Positions 8,701-19,900 of a stretch of 27,786 bases of DNA are shown in pieces. The notes under the pieces were generated by a model that did no database searches, had not been told where the DNA came from, and saw only the letters and a list, made by a program, of their open reading frames with translations. Source of the DNA: a virus; the IMG/VR virus record IMGVR_UViG_3300043570_000663, positions 1 through 27,786 of that record; one strand, 5' to 3'. The translations under genes were made by a program, and so were the position numbers. Each line of letters opens with the position of its first letter. Position 1 is the stretch's first letter.

Positions 8701-10307
8701 GCATAACTTAAAGATGTTTGTGTTGTTAGCATTCTTGGGGCAGGCATTGACTCTAAGAAAAAGAATAGGTCTCTTAATGTCAATGAAAGAGTAGCACCAT
8801 TGTCATTAGCTTGTGGAACTCCTTCTGAATATAAAGTTTTTATGGGAACAAAATAATCATAGCCAGCAACATCTAGAACAACTTCATAAAAGTTAAACTT
8901 AATGTTTTTTCTAATATACTTAGAAATAATACTTGATGTATTATTTTCGTTAAAAGCTTGATCATCATCAAATATATCTAGGGTTCCAGTTGAAGCTAAA
9001 AGTTGTCCAACTGGCATTGATGTAATTCCTACATCTGATAAAATTTTTGTAATTTTAAAATTGGTAACTTTGTCTGAAATGTCAACTACTAATCTTGGTG
9101 ACATCTCAATTAAATCAAAGGTAGAATCAAACTTGTTCATTGTCTCTACAACAATTCTCATGCCACGAACATAATCAAATTCACGATAAACAGTTGACTG
9201 ATTCATATCATCAATAAAATAATCTTGATTTGTCAAATCTTTAATAAAACCAGTCTGAGACTTAATTTCTTCTGAGCCTACTTGCCACCCATAACTTGGA
9301 ACAAAAGTTTCATATTCTGATGTTGTTGAATTCCAAATATGAAACGTTCCAACTTCTGAAATATTTTCTTGAACTAAATACGCATATCCGTTATAAGATT
9401 TTTGAGGCAGTAAAGTGATTGATGAAATTTTTTCTGCGTATACAAAAATATCTTTATAATCATCTGGAATAATTATTCCATATTGTAATTCTAAGTATCC
9501 ATCTGGACCGATAATGCTAGAGCCATTATCTCTTAAAGAGTTTTCATTAAATGAATAAGCATCTACCCAGTTATTATCTTTTAGGTATTGTACTTTCCAT
9601 CTATCTGGTGTTGTTTGATTAATGCTTCCGTATAGTTGATCGTCAATTAACTTAGAGCCATCTTTAAAAGGTCCTAAATCTACTGTCCCCACATTGGTTT
9701 GCATCTTTACAACAAGTCTATTTGCGGGTACTGGATCTTTATATACAACAAAAGGAGCTGTGTCATCAATGTAATAGTTTCCATTAGTTATATTTTTTGC
9801 AACTCCATACTCGCTATTATCTTCTGTTCTGTATGAAGTCCAGTATTTGAATTGATCATACCTTGAGGCCATATAGTATCTTGGTCGCTCAGCAAGGCTT
9901 GCTCCAGAATTAGCCAGGAATCTATTTTTAAAGTATGATGCTTTATTTATTCCAGATCTAGGTCTAAATGGTTTAATGCAATCATCTAGAGAATAGATCA
10001 TCTTCATCTTATCTTTAGTAGGTTTAAATATCTGGGGTATTGGATTGGCTATATCATCATTAAAACCACTATTGACTACTACGTTAGAATCGGTGGCTCC
10101 AGTATAGTACCCTCCAGAATCGAGCTGGTCAAAGTCTATAGGAAGTGTAAAAAACTTACTAGATGGGGTTGTGGGTCTATATCGGTAATTACCCAGTTTA
10201 AAGATGTTATCTGGCATGTTCATGTTCCACTCAGCCAAGACCAAACTCTGCAGCCTAACGGTCGCTGATGCCTCTAGATGACCCTTCAGTGCCTCACTTA
10301 CAAACAC
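5790..10307 (-). CDS. Tail hub / tail-associated protein with internal jelly-roll domain
   Basis: 1505 residues from GTG 10307, with AGAGGT four bases upstream and the previous stop directly before it. The position after tape measure and distal tail protein is that of the Tal/hub (gp27/gpD-like) protein at the tail tip. The N-terminal half, especially about 500-620 (LTLRDLFFFLESMPAPRM to AMFFDEYNNFIVMS), matches the tail hub pattern in which DQNVAEVLNELARAS is typical. Residues about 985-1210 look like an inserted concanavalin/LamG-type jelly roll (GGIAVLLNPETNNGYYFEI, then SARCMFENVYAL). The last 60 residues (LQLGDIVTLDYKD, FVVYNINYSRN) look like the second hub half. It is much longer than a minimal hub. 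No peptidase motif was recognised. Confidence 0.83.
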   Translation of the reverse strand: MFVSEALKGHLEASATVRLQSLVLAEWNMNMPDNIFKLGNYRYRPTTPSSKFFTLPIDFDQLDSGGYYTGATDSNVVVNSGFNDDIANPIPQIFKPTKDKMKMIYSLDDCIKPFRPRSGINKASYFKNRFLANSGASLAERPRYYMASRYDQFKYWTSYRTEDNSEYGVAKNITNGNYYIDDTAPFVVYKDPVPANRLVVKMQTNVGTVDLGPFKDGSKLIDDQLYGSINQTTPDRWKVQYLKDNNWVDAYSFNENSLRDNGSSIIGPDGYLELQYGIIIPDDYKDIFVYAEKISSITLLPQKSYNGYAYLVQENISEVGTFHIWNSTTSEYETFVPSYGWQVGSEEIKSQTGFIKDLTNQDYFIDDMNQSTVYREFDYVRGMRIVVETMNKFDSTFDLIEMSPRLVVDISDKVTNFKITKILSDVGITSMPVGQLLASTGTLDIFDDDQAFNENNTSSIISKYIRKNIKFNFYEVVLDVAGYDYFVPIKTLYSEGVPQANDNGATLSLTLRDLFFFLESMPAPRMLTTQTSLSYAVSLILDYIGFSNYSFKRTAGESEMVIPYFFIAPDQNVAEVLNELARASQSAMFFDEYNNFIVMSKDYLMPTESKRATDFVISGSNNQTDSGVIENSSSGKLPNLISIASQDKKIYNDGRINYTERYIQRSLGKLKQASLIDNDQTWIYKPSLLWEVAGTENTKTRNEIASTQGNYVLGAMPLNSDLSSEAPSVVSGVLVNNIIDFGENVYWLTRNQGYFYSNGEIIKYDAVQYSITLPLWYEISSDGKLSDTNPQIVLPGRLAPSSITDDAEILKWRNTHKQGSSNVWISNNEEYQKYFSSLPFNGKIYPTGLVRIYSTPYYETIGDVVRLKNGAVVDHGRGQFNTPLAYHTAGVNPYWSNNDYVRGCNMESQYLFTNTLLKDIATPTTVVGVAGENNTLAKQTTRNGIIKNLMSTAYLTETSVNNLQSTQTGTVQSSALVINGPSFKTTENPINFVSYVYKELDNAYKHFGTRVRIIGKTENNAVKFQTPTGSSTYYQIAGTNTDQNPNISGAGGGIAVLLNPETNNGYYFEITALTENNIESYFKFNNAGNPSIDIHNIVFYKIKKDVDVENPKAIPIKLWGGLGAITIDEGSFVGQYRLAGEENPTVYDLSVEYEDIGKVRRFYLYINNKIIQVVEDTDPLPIYNNMALFTRGSARCMFENVYALSENYSQNTVASTSPEINNVFGQTQNSNNFNRETGLFGKNEINENESFRKYAMSGVVQSTYLNGISSQQPPKYNMYFEEFGSIMRECSYFDIKYDRAFPALSAQISPTFNRIKSYVVSGFQANSYGAEFLVFNSTDKAINLDESTQSFLRIQGVTFTQDTTHELTVDEFFKKRSNMSDPELTATNQIISPFIEKEKYDRIRQSRMTYGKNEFSIDSQYIQTQDSAESLMNWIINKVMEPKKIIGANIFSIPILQLGDIVTLDYKDSNGLDLVTADSTRFVVYNINYSRNQDGPSMTIYLSEV

Positions 10308-10949
10308 TTAAACCTCTTCCAGGGTTACAGAGACATTCCAGAGATCCATATTAGTCCCACCACGTTTTTGAACAGAATATGAGAAATCAGATATATAGAC
10401 TTCCATTATTTGGCTATACTTATTTAAATTATTAAACTGGGTTTCGCCCTCTTGAAAGTTTTTATATTTATCATATGATAAGAATATCCAGAAAGGTCCT
10501 TTGTGGTTTTCATACCAGTCTAAAAGTTCTGCTCCGCCTGCTCCGCCATCTACTGTAAACTCTTGAGATGGGCTCTGACCTTTATACGGAGATAGTCCTG
10601 TTGCAATTTCAAAATCTGCAACATAAGGATATGCTCTTGATGGCAGGTTATCCCATGATGTAGTAATTGTCATCTTATCTGCAATATGATAAGATCTCAT
10701 TCTTCCATTAATGGTTCTTTCACGCTTCTCAATACGAGTAGGTTTAAACTCAATAGGCTGTCTATTGTGATCTGAGATTATTAAGAACTGGTCTATCTCT
10801 GAAGCTGTAGCATCTGGTGCATCAGTTCCTACTTCATATCCCGTTGGAACATAAAGACCATTTGACAGTGTGCCAGCATTATTAGACCATAGCATTGCCT
10901 GTGGTCTTTGATACCTGCGTCTTCCAGACATGTATGCTGTTGTTGCCAT
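10308..10949 (-). CDS. Distal tail protein (Dit-like) / minor tail protein
   Basis: 213 residues, starting at ATG 10949 inside the tape measure stop (TAATG). The gene between tape measure and hub in siphoviruses normally encodes the distal tail protein, a hexameric ring on which the hub sits. The sequence is beta-rich with a C-terminal MEVYISDFSYSV...DLWNVSVTLEEV pattern, which fits the last strands of tail-tube-like domains, and a short Arg-rich N-terminus (SGRRRYQRP). No enzymatic motif. The call rests on position, size and strand pattern, not on a recognised signature. Confidence 0.75.
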   Translation of the reverse strand: MATTAYMSGRRRYQRPQAMLWSNNAGTLSNGLYVPTGYEVGTDAPDATASEIDQFLIISDHNRQPIEFKPTRIEKRERTINGRMRSYHIADKMTITTSWDNLPSRAYPYVADFEIATGLSPYKGQSPSQEFTVDGGAGGAELLDWYENHKGPFWIFLSYDKYKNFQEGETQFNNLNKYSQIMEVYISDFSYSVQKRGGTNMDLWNVSVTLEEV

Positions 10950-13900
10950 TATCGTTGTCCTCTAATTCTTTGTCCATCAATATACTTAATCTTCTGCATT
11001 ACTGTGCTAGCAATATCGTCGGCATTTAAATTGTTACCGCTGACATTTACACTTAAACTATAATTATACACTGAAGAGTCTGTAGAAATACCGTCATTTA
11101 TTTTTGCTAGATTATTTGCACCATAGGCATCTACTGCTGACTTCTTAATAACAAATTCTCCTGGGGTAAGCATGCTTGAAATAGTGTCTTTATTTCCAAG
11201 GCCTGGAACAAGTCCTCCAGTTGCCATCATTAATCTATGTGTATCAGACTTGCTTGGGGTATAGTCTTCATCAATTAGTTTAGTTAATTTTTTTAATTTT
11301 GAAGCACTTATCTTAGACTCTATAATTTTTGGTATCTTTGGGTCAGGTAAAGAAACAGGTGGTATTGCTGTTGCTGGGCTGATTGCTGGAATTGAAATCG
11401 CATCAGCATTAACTGCTCTTAAAACATATTCATTTACATCTTTTGTTATTATTTCACCTTCACCTGGAACAGTATTTATTTGATGAATTCCTACTTGATT
11501 TTCATATCTTGATGCTGTTGTAGCTGCTGGTTTAAAGCTTTCTAGTATAAACTTTGTATTAGGGGCAATAATGCCCTCGTGACTTAACCCTTGGGATTCA
11601 GCAAATGCAGCAATGTCGGGTATTCCTTTTACGCCTTCGCCAAAGTTTATTACTGCTAAAGCGTCTGTTTGTCCTCCGCTAGTTCCACCAAATGCTGCAA
11701 TTTTTGCAGCAGCATCGTAATCATTAGTTATGGATCTAACTGTTGGAGATACAAAAGATTCTCCTATTTGTAAACCAGACAGCGCCTCTAAATCTACATC
11801 GCTAAGTCCACGATATGAAGTTGTTCCTTCTGGAATAATAAATTTTTCAACCAGACTGTTAATTGCAGCTTTTTGGTTGGGAAGATGACCAAGTAGCGGT
11901 TTTTCTAAATAATTTCTTAATGCAAGAACGTCTGCTGGTGGAATGCCAAATTTTTCTGCTTTATTTAATGTGGCTAATTCATGTTCATAATAGTCTCTAT
12001 CGCTCTTATACTTCCAATATGGGCTATCATTTGCGCTATGTTTATCAAAAAGTGCTTTTTCTGGAGTGGGTTCTGAACCGTAAAGTGCTTGGTATTTTGG
12101 CGGATGGGGATACGTTAGCCGTTCCCCACTCATTCGTATAGCAAACTCTTCTTCGGCTACCTCTTTTTGTAAATCATATAATTTAGCATAATCTGGATTT
12201 TCTTTTTCTGTAACTTTTAATTCTGTTGCTCTCTTATTATTCCAGCTTCTTCCATCTGCAATTAATGCTTCTACTTCTGGGGTTAAAGGTGTAGGTGGAG
12301 GAGTAGGAATTCCATCAGGCGTAAAGTTCTTTGGTTTAATTGCTCCCATATCAAGCAATTTTGCAAATAGAGCATCTTGCCCAGGATGGATTGCACCTTT
12401 ACCATGTAAGTCTGTTTTTAGTAATTGCTTAAGTGATTTTAGTGTCATTCCTTCTGGAAGCTTTGCTCCTGGAACAATTGAGTAAATTTCCTCGGCTACA
12501 TTTGCTCTATTAGGGCCATGACCAAGTGGCAGTCCCCCCTTTGCAATTCTTGTTGCCCCACCAATTTCATCTACTAATTTTGGGGGTAGGAAGGATGTAA
12601 ATTCATCAAACATGCCACCAATAGAAAGTGGTGTTGGAACTTGTTCTGGCAAAACATCTATTCTATATATACCAGCGTTGCTTCCCATAAATCCTGATGT
12701 GCCTGCGTTGCTACCTGCAAGATTTAAATGTCTACCTTGCTGCCCATAGGCTGTTGCCATTTTTGATGACATGCTCCAATATCCGCCAAGTTCGCTAAAT
12801 GCTTGAGTAGCTTTAAACATAGCAAGCTGTTGATTTGGATCTAGTCCGTGTGCCTCGGCATATGCTTTATTTGCAGATTTCATAAAATCTGGGACAACAG
12901 TTGCTAGATCATTTTTCCCAGCGAACGCCCCTTTTCCAAACGACCCTACTTTGTATAGAAAATCTTCTTTCGACATTCCTTGAACTGATGCATCGCCTTG
13001 CTTAGCTAAAATAGAATATGCTTCTTCCCAATAATAATGGTAGGCTTTAGCTAGATCTGTTGTTGGTGCGCTACCAAGAATAGCATGTGCATCTATCATT
13101 CCTTTAGCGCCTAATGTCATTTCTGGTAAAGCTCTTCCGTCTGCTTCAGCAAATTGAAGTGCTTTTCCTTGCAAGTTTCTAAGAATTGTTTTACTTGCTT
13201 TTGAAGGATTCATAACATTAACAACTTCAGGTTTAACAGGTGGAGCTGAAAGAGCAGCTCTAACAGGTGGAGCTGGAAGAGCAGCCATAACAGGTGGGAC
13301 TTCAGGGGCAGCATTGGCTACAGATATTGGAGCAGATTTTGCTGCTGCACGTGCCTTAGCTGCATTTAATAAACCTTCTGACCAATCTCCTGGAAGCCAG
13401 CCATCGTTCAAAGGTACTACTTCGTCCCCAATGCTATGTGCAAATTTATCTCCTGCTGGTGTTCTATAAGGACTATGCGTAATTGGAGAAATTGATTTAG
13501 CATAATTCCACATTTCTGTTCCAATAAGTTGACCTTGGTGTGGAGGAAGTACTTTTATACCTTCAACAACGTTAGTTATTTTATCCCAGCTTAGTTGGCC
13601 TATTTTTTCGCCATCTTTTGTTACATTTATAAAATTCAAATATGGATCTGATGTATCTACATTTAACGAGTATCCCTCTGGTAGTTTAGGTTTTGCTACA
13701 GGAACGTCTGCAATAACTGGAACTTCAGGGGCAGCAACCTTTGAAGTAGCGGTATAGGAATCTAAAAATTCTGATATATCAATACGACCCATATCTTCTG
13801 GAACTATTTTAGGGGCTAGTTTAACTGGAGTATACCTTACTGGCATTTTTAAGCCAACTTCATTAACAATGTCCCCTAAAACTCCAGTGTATTTGCTATC

Positions 13901-16900
13901 TAAAAATGCTTTCCAAATTTCGGAATCTGGTTTAACCCCTCCTGGATACATTCCAAATTCCTTTTGGAAATCATATCCCTTTATAAGACCTTTTCCACTA
14001 GATGCTTTTATTAAGCTAAGTAATGATAGCTTATATACATTTTCACCTGCACTTTCAAATGTTTCTTTTGTTCCTAAATAGTTTAATCTACCCATTGAAT
14101 CTGCTTTTCCAGACTTCCAACCCATGGGATCTAAAGTTTTCCCTGCTAAATTATCTGACCAGGATGCGTGTGTTGCATTCTTTAATAATTTAAAAGTTGC
14201 TAATTTTCCTATTCCTGCTTTACCTGTAGGTGTTTCTGGAACAACTTTTGAAGCAACAGCTGCAGCAGCAGGTTGATTTAATTTGGCTGATAGCTTAGTA
14301 AACATATCAATGCCCAAATCTTTTTCAACAAACTTTTTTACACCTTGAGGAATTACTTTGGCTGCAGCGTTTACTACTGGTTTTGCTAATTTTGCAATTG
14401 GAATAGGAATAACGGATGATCCAGCAATTAGGTTATCTCCAACACTAGACTTCATTTCTTGACCTGTAAGTCTAGCAATCGTCATTGCTAGAGGGGCCAC
14501 TGGCGATGGGCCACCATATTTCACTAAGTCTTGGATAGTCTTACCAATTGATGGTAGGCCAAAGAAGTTTGCTGTCTGCTCCCAATTTTCTTTTTTAAAG
14601 ATTTCTTTCCATCCCGAAGGATTTCCGTCTCTAGTTAATCCAGGACCATGCTGGTATCTGCCGTTACCTGTAGTCTGTCCAGATGTTGTATAACCACCTG
14701 GTGGAGTTGAAGAAGCACCGTATTTATGTTTATGACCTACTGGACCGCCCTTGTGTAAATATCCTTCATTTAATGCACTAAGCATATTCATGCCATATTT
14801 ATCTACCGCTGCTTTTCTGACAACAAATTCACCTGGAGTTAACATTGCTGGAACTGTATCAGTTCCCTTGCTAAATCCTCCAGCAGCAAACATCTCAGGA
14901 ATTAGTCCGCCATAATTATAATATCCCATTCCCTTTAATATTGCTGCTATTGTTTCAGGGTTCATTCCTTTAAGCTGAGGGTTTAAGAAAAGTCCTTCTG
15001 TGTAAGTTCCTTTAGGTCCAATTGTTCCAGGGTTTGGAGTTGGAGTTGGAGTTGGAGTTATAACGTTAGCGTTTGCTTCTAGCATACCTTCAGGGCTAAG
15101 AGCATATGCTTTTCTTGCTTCATTTAATTTTGCTCTTAATCCACTAATTATTGTGCTAGATTCTTGATTTTCAATAGCATTTGCTAATGCTTCTTCTGCT
15201 GCCGTTACTTTGGCTTTGGCTGCTGCTATTCTATCTGCTAATATTTTCTTATCAGCTTTTTCTCTATCTTCTAATTCTTTCTTTTCAGCTGCTAACTTTG
15301 CAGCATCAGCATCGGTTTGTTTTTTTATAGCATCAGCATAAAGAGCTGCAAGTTCTTTTGCTGCAGTTTTAGCAAGTCCTAGTTGTTTAGTAAAATCTAA
15401 TGCTGCTGCTTCTGCTGCTTTTAACCCAGCTTCTATTTTTGCAAACTCAGCCTTCATTGCTTCAGTAGCAGCGGCTATTTCTGCATCTTTAGCTTTTCTA
15501 AGAGCGTCTGCTTTTGCTTGAGCTGCTGCTAATGCATCTTGTGCCGTTTTTAAATTATCTTCTGCTTTTTTAAGATCTGCATTTAAACCAATCATCTCAT
15601 TTTTATGATCTGTTTGTGCTTTCTTGATTGCTGCTTCTCTTGCATCTTGTTTTTCTTGAATCTTATCTTCTTGTGTATTTATTGCTGCTTGCTGAACAGC
15701 TATAGCAGCATTCTTTGCTTCTATCTGTGTTTGAATTGCATATAGACCGTTGTTAACAGTTTGTCTAGATAATTCTAAAGCATATATTTGATCTTCTTTG
15801 TCTTTAATTGCTTTAATATATGCAAGTCTACCTTCACTATTTTCAATATTATAAATTTTTTCTTGTTTCTCTGCAATGTCTTTTTCTAGCGCTGCTCGTC
15901 GTACTTGAATTTCATAAGAAGCTCTTTCAATTGCATACTGTCTTGCAGCAATCTGATCTCTAGTTAATCCAGAAGAAGATTTGACTGCTTCAAGTTCTGC
16001 TTCTTTTGCTTTTCCTAGCGTTCCTTGTTGTGATCCCAAAGATTTTGCTGCTTGAGTTGCTCTAATGTCTTGTACTGCAGCAGCTGCTGCTGAAATATCA
16101 CCCTTACTTAAAGCATCTGCCAATCCAAGTTGTTGCTTTTGTTGTTCAACAATGTCTTGATTAAGCTCAGCAACTTTTGTTAGTGCGTCTTCTTGTACTT
16201 TATATTTATCGTTAATTGATTCAGCTATCTTATCCATTACCGCTAAGTCTTCACTTAGTTTAGAAGACTCATCTTGCATATCACTAAGTGGCAACTCAAA
16301 ATCAATTGAGATTTTTCTTTGAATTCCTTCTATTTCTTTTTGTATTTTTTCAACAGCACGAGTATATTGCATTTCGATTGTTCTGTTATATGATGCAATT
16401 TCTTGTTGAAACATTTCAATCGGTCTATTAAATTGTTCTTGAATTCTAACCTGTGTATCTGCTACAAACTTTTCTGCTCCCTCTAAAGATAAAGCGTTAG
16501 TGTCAAGGCCTCCGAGAGAATCTCCAAATCCCATTGCTACACTAATCTTTGAATCCATCTTTATGTCTTTAGCATCTTGTATTTTCTTAATTTCAGTGTT
16601 AAGATCTTTAATTTTTTGAACAAACCCAGCTGTATCGGTAGTGTATGCATCTTCTATATCTTCTACTGCTTTATCATATAGTTTGTTCTGAGCATCAACC
16701 TTGTCTGAAGCTTTGTCAAATATTGTTTGTAATCCATCTTCAACTTTAGTAACAGCTCCAGTAGCTGGGTCTATTGTAATCTTATCGTCAATTGTTGCTT
16801 GAATTTCATCAACGGCTTTATCTGCGCCTGCAATAATTGGGTCCCATTTAATTGCTATTCCTGCTTCAGTTGCTGCAATTATTTTTTGCATATTAGACAT

Positions 16901-19900
16901 TGCTCGATCAAATATGGATTGAACACTGCCAGCAATTTCTTCTATAGATCTTTTTAGATCAGAAATGTTTGCATTTACTTTGACCGTAGTTTTAATATTT
17001 GATAATCCAAGCTCTATATCTTTTTTAAGTTTGTCAACTTCTGGGGCTGCTGTTTTAGGATCTAGCATTTTCTTTACAGTATTAAGTAATGTTGGGCTAT
17101 CTCCTATTATTTTTAGGTCTTCTGCTGAGTAGTTAAATTTTGTTCTTGCCTTAGATAAAGTATTAAGGTCTTCATTTGCTTTGTCTAATTCCTTTTGAGA
17201 ATTATCAATAACTGATATTAATGCTCTATCTAAACCAAGAGTTTCATCTTTGGCTGCTTTTGCTGCAGCAGCCATTTCAAGCATCTTTTTCTTATCTATT
17301 TTTTTAGCATTAATAGCAACAGCTAGGTTAGCATCTGCTGTCATTTCAAGAGCAGTTGCAGTATCTACTCCTGCTGCTTTTAGTTTCTTAAATGCTGCAT
17401 CTTGGGCTACACTATCTTGAACAACTCTAATTTGAGCATCATGATATTCTCCAACAACCTTTTCATTAAAGGCTGCTTTTAATGCTACGCCTTGTTCAGT
17501 TAATACAACCTTACCTTTTTTAACACGCATATAGATATCACGAGTTTTATTGTCCATGCTCTCAAGCATGCCTATGAATTCTCTATTAAATCCACCCTTT
17601 GTACCAGCCATTAATTGTTGAGATACTCCAGCAAATTTTGTTATACCCTTGCCAGAAACAATCTTCATTAAATATGATAGGCTTCCCTCAGCATCAATTG
17701 AGGCATCACGAACAAACTTAAGTTTCTTAAGCATTTCATCTAGTGTGGTATCTCTTGGTGGTGGGATGACTGGATCATTAAGATTGTCGTCAATAATTTT
17801 TGTAGGGTCTGGCTTATCATAACCTTTTCCAATAAGTTTTGAAATAGTTGTAAGTCCTGTACCAGCTTCTGCTTTAAACGTTGGATCATTTGAGGCTATT
17901 GTATAATTAACAACAAGGCTTTTATTTATTGTTTCTTTTCCTTCTGAAAGTTCTGCCCAGTTATCTTTAACACCTTTAAATACTAATGGGTCTGTTCCAG
18001 CAAGTTCTTGTACTAGTTTAAAGTCTAGTTTCTCTGGTAAGTCTTTAATTGATGCTATTGCTCTTGTAGCATTAATTATTTGTGTAACACCATTTGCTTT
18101 TAGATTTAATTTTATCCCATACGCTTGTTCCATATTTGCAATTGCTGCAACTGCTTCTATGTCAGTATCAAAAGATTCTTTATTTTTGTTTACATAATTA
18201 AATAAAATTTCTACAGTTTTTGCATCTGCACCAGTCTTAGCAAAAAGGTCCATCATAACAGCAGTGTCAGCAAACCCTTGTTCATTTATTGTAAAATTAA
18301 TTACTCCTTCTAAGTTTTTATTTTCTGCAGAATACTCTAATATCTTTAATACTGTTGAGGCGCTTAGCTGTTTAGATGCAAAACCTAGCTGTATTGTCTT
18401 TTTAAATGGTGTATCTGAAAGCTCTGAAAGGTTATCTTTTGCTTGTCCTACAAATGCTTTAACTGCATCAGATGAATCTTTATATAAAACATCAATTGAT
18501 GCATTAATTGCTTTTGTAAAATCATCAGAGCCTAGCCCAGATCCAAGGGTCTGTACTTGCTTAAGTGTTTCTGCATTTGCAATATTTAGTTCATCAACTT
18601 TTGCTTTTTTCTGATTTTGAAGGTCAATAACTTCTTTTTCTGTTTTTGCATTTTTAATCTTTATATCATATTCTTGTTTTACACCATCTAGCAATTGTTG
18701 ATTTTGAGCTATTGCTTCTGCTCCAAGTTGAACAGCAGCTGCATCTAGTTTTGCATTTCTTGACTTAAATTCAGTTTCACCAAATGGTAGAACTCCTACT
18801 CCTGTAGCGCCAACTGCAATATCAATAGCCTTTTTCCAACCTGGCAAAGAATTCCAAACTGCCATGTCATTGGCACCAACTAATGCTTGTTCGAAAGCAT
18901 CTTTGACATTGGTGTATGTGTCTGCTTTTATTTTTAAAGCTATCTCTAATGGATTTTCATATAAGTTTGATCCATCAGGTCCTAGAAGTTTAACAAGATT
19001 ACCAGTAATTTTTGCTGGAATCTCATAACTACCAAGTTTTTGACCAAGAGCTGCTGCAATGCTTGCTGCTTGTTCTGTTGTTATAACGCCTTGAAGAACT
19101 GCCTGGCTAAGGCCTGTTGAAACATTTTTTGCAATTGCATCTGAGGTTAATCCAGATTTTGCAAGAATATCTATATCTCCTAATAAATTTTTTCCAAAAT
19201 CACTTTCAAGAAGATTTTGTCCAACTGTTCTTTGTGCTTCTGTTGTTCCTGAAACAATGTTGTCTCTTCTTTTTGATGCCTCTTCTGAAGCACTAACGGT
19301 GTCAGTTATTACAGATAAAGACTGAAGTTTTTTAGAAGTCATAGACATAGCATTTGCTAAGCCAATTCCTTCTTTTCTAGCATCTTCAATCTGCTTATTC
19401 ATCATTAGTACTGATACTCCTAATACCGCAATAGCTGCAACTGCTGCTACCCAAGGATTTGCAAGCATTGGAAGAAGTGCTACTATTCCTTGTATACCAA
19501 ATACAAAAGGCATTGCGGCAGTTGCTATTTCTCCAAGCTTTCCACCTGAGAATGCAGCCATCATTGTTAAGCCAGCAACAGCACCAGATGCAATATTTGC
19601 TTTATGACCAAGGTCTTTAAATCTTCCAGTTGTATTTTTGAATTCAGTGTTTAATGCATCAAATTGTTTTTTAAACTCAGCATCTGAAAGTCCAGCTCCT
19701 GGCATAGTAATTTTCATTCCGCTTGTATTTGGCTTTAGCAAACCAGCCAATGCATCAGCTTGAGAAATTCTGGCATCAGCAAATCCAGGACGAACAGTCT
19801 TTACTCTTGGAGCTTTTTGACCCTTTTTACCTTTTTTAGCTTTTGAACCCTGAACAACTTCTTCATCTTTTTTAAGTGGTGGTGCTATTTTTGAATCTCC

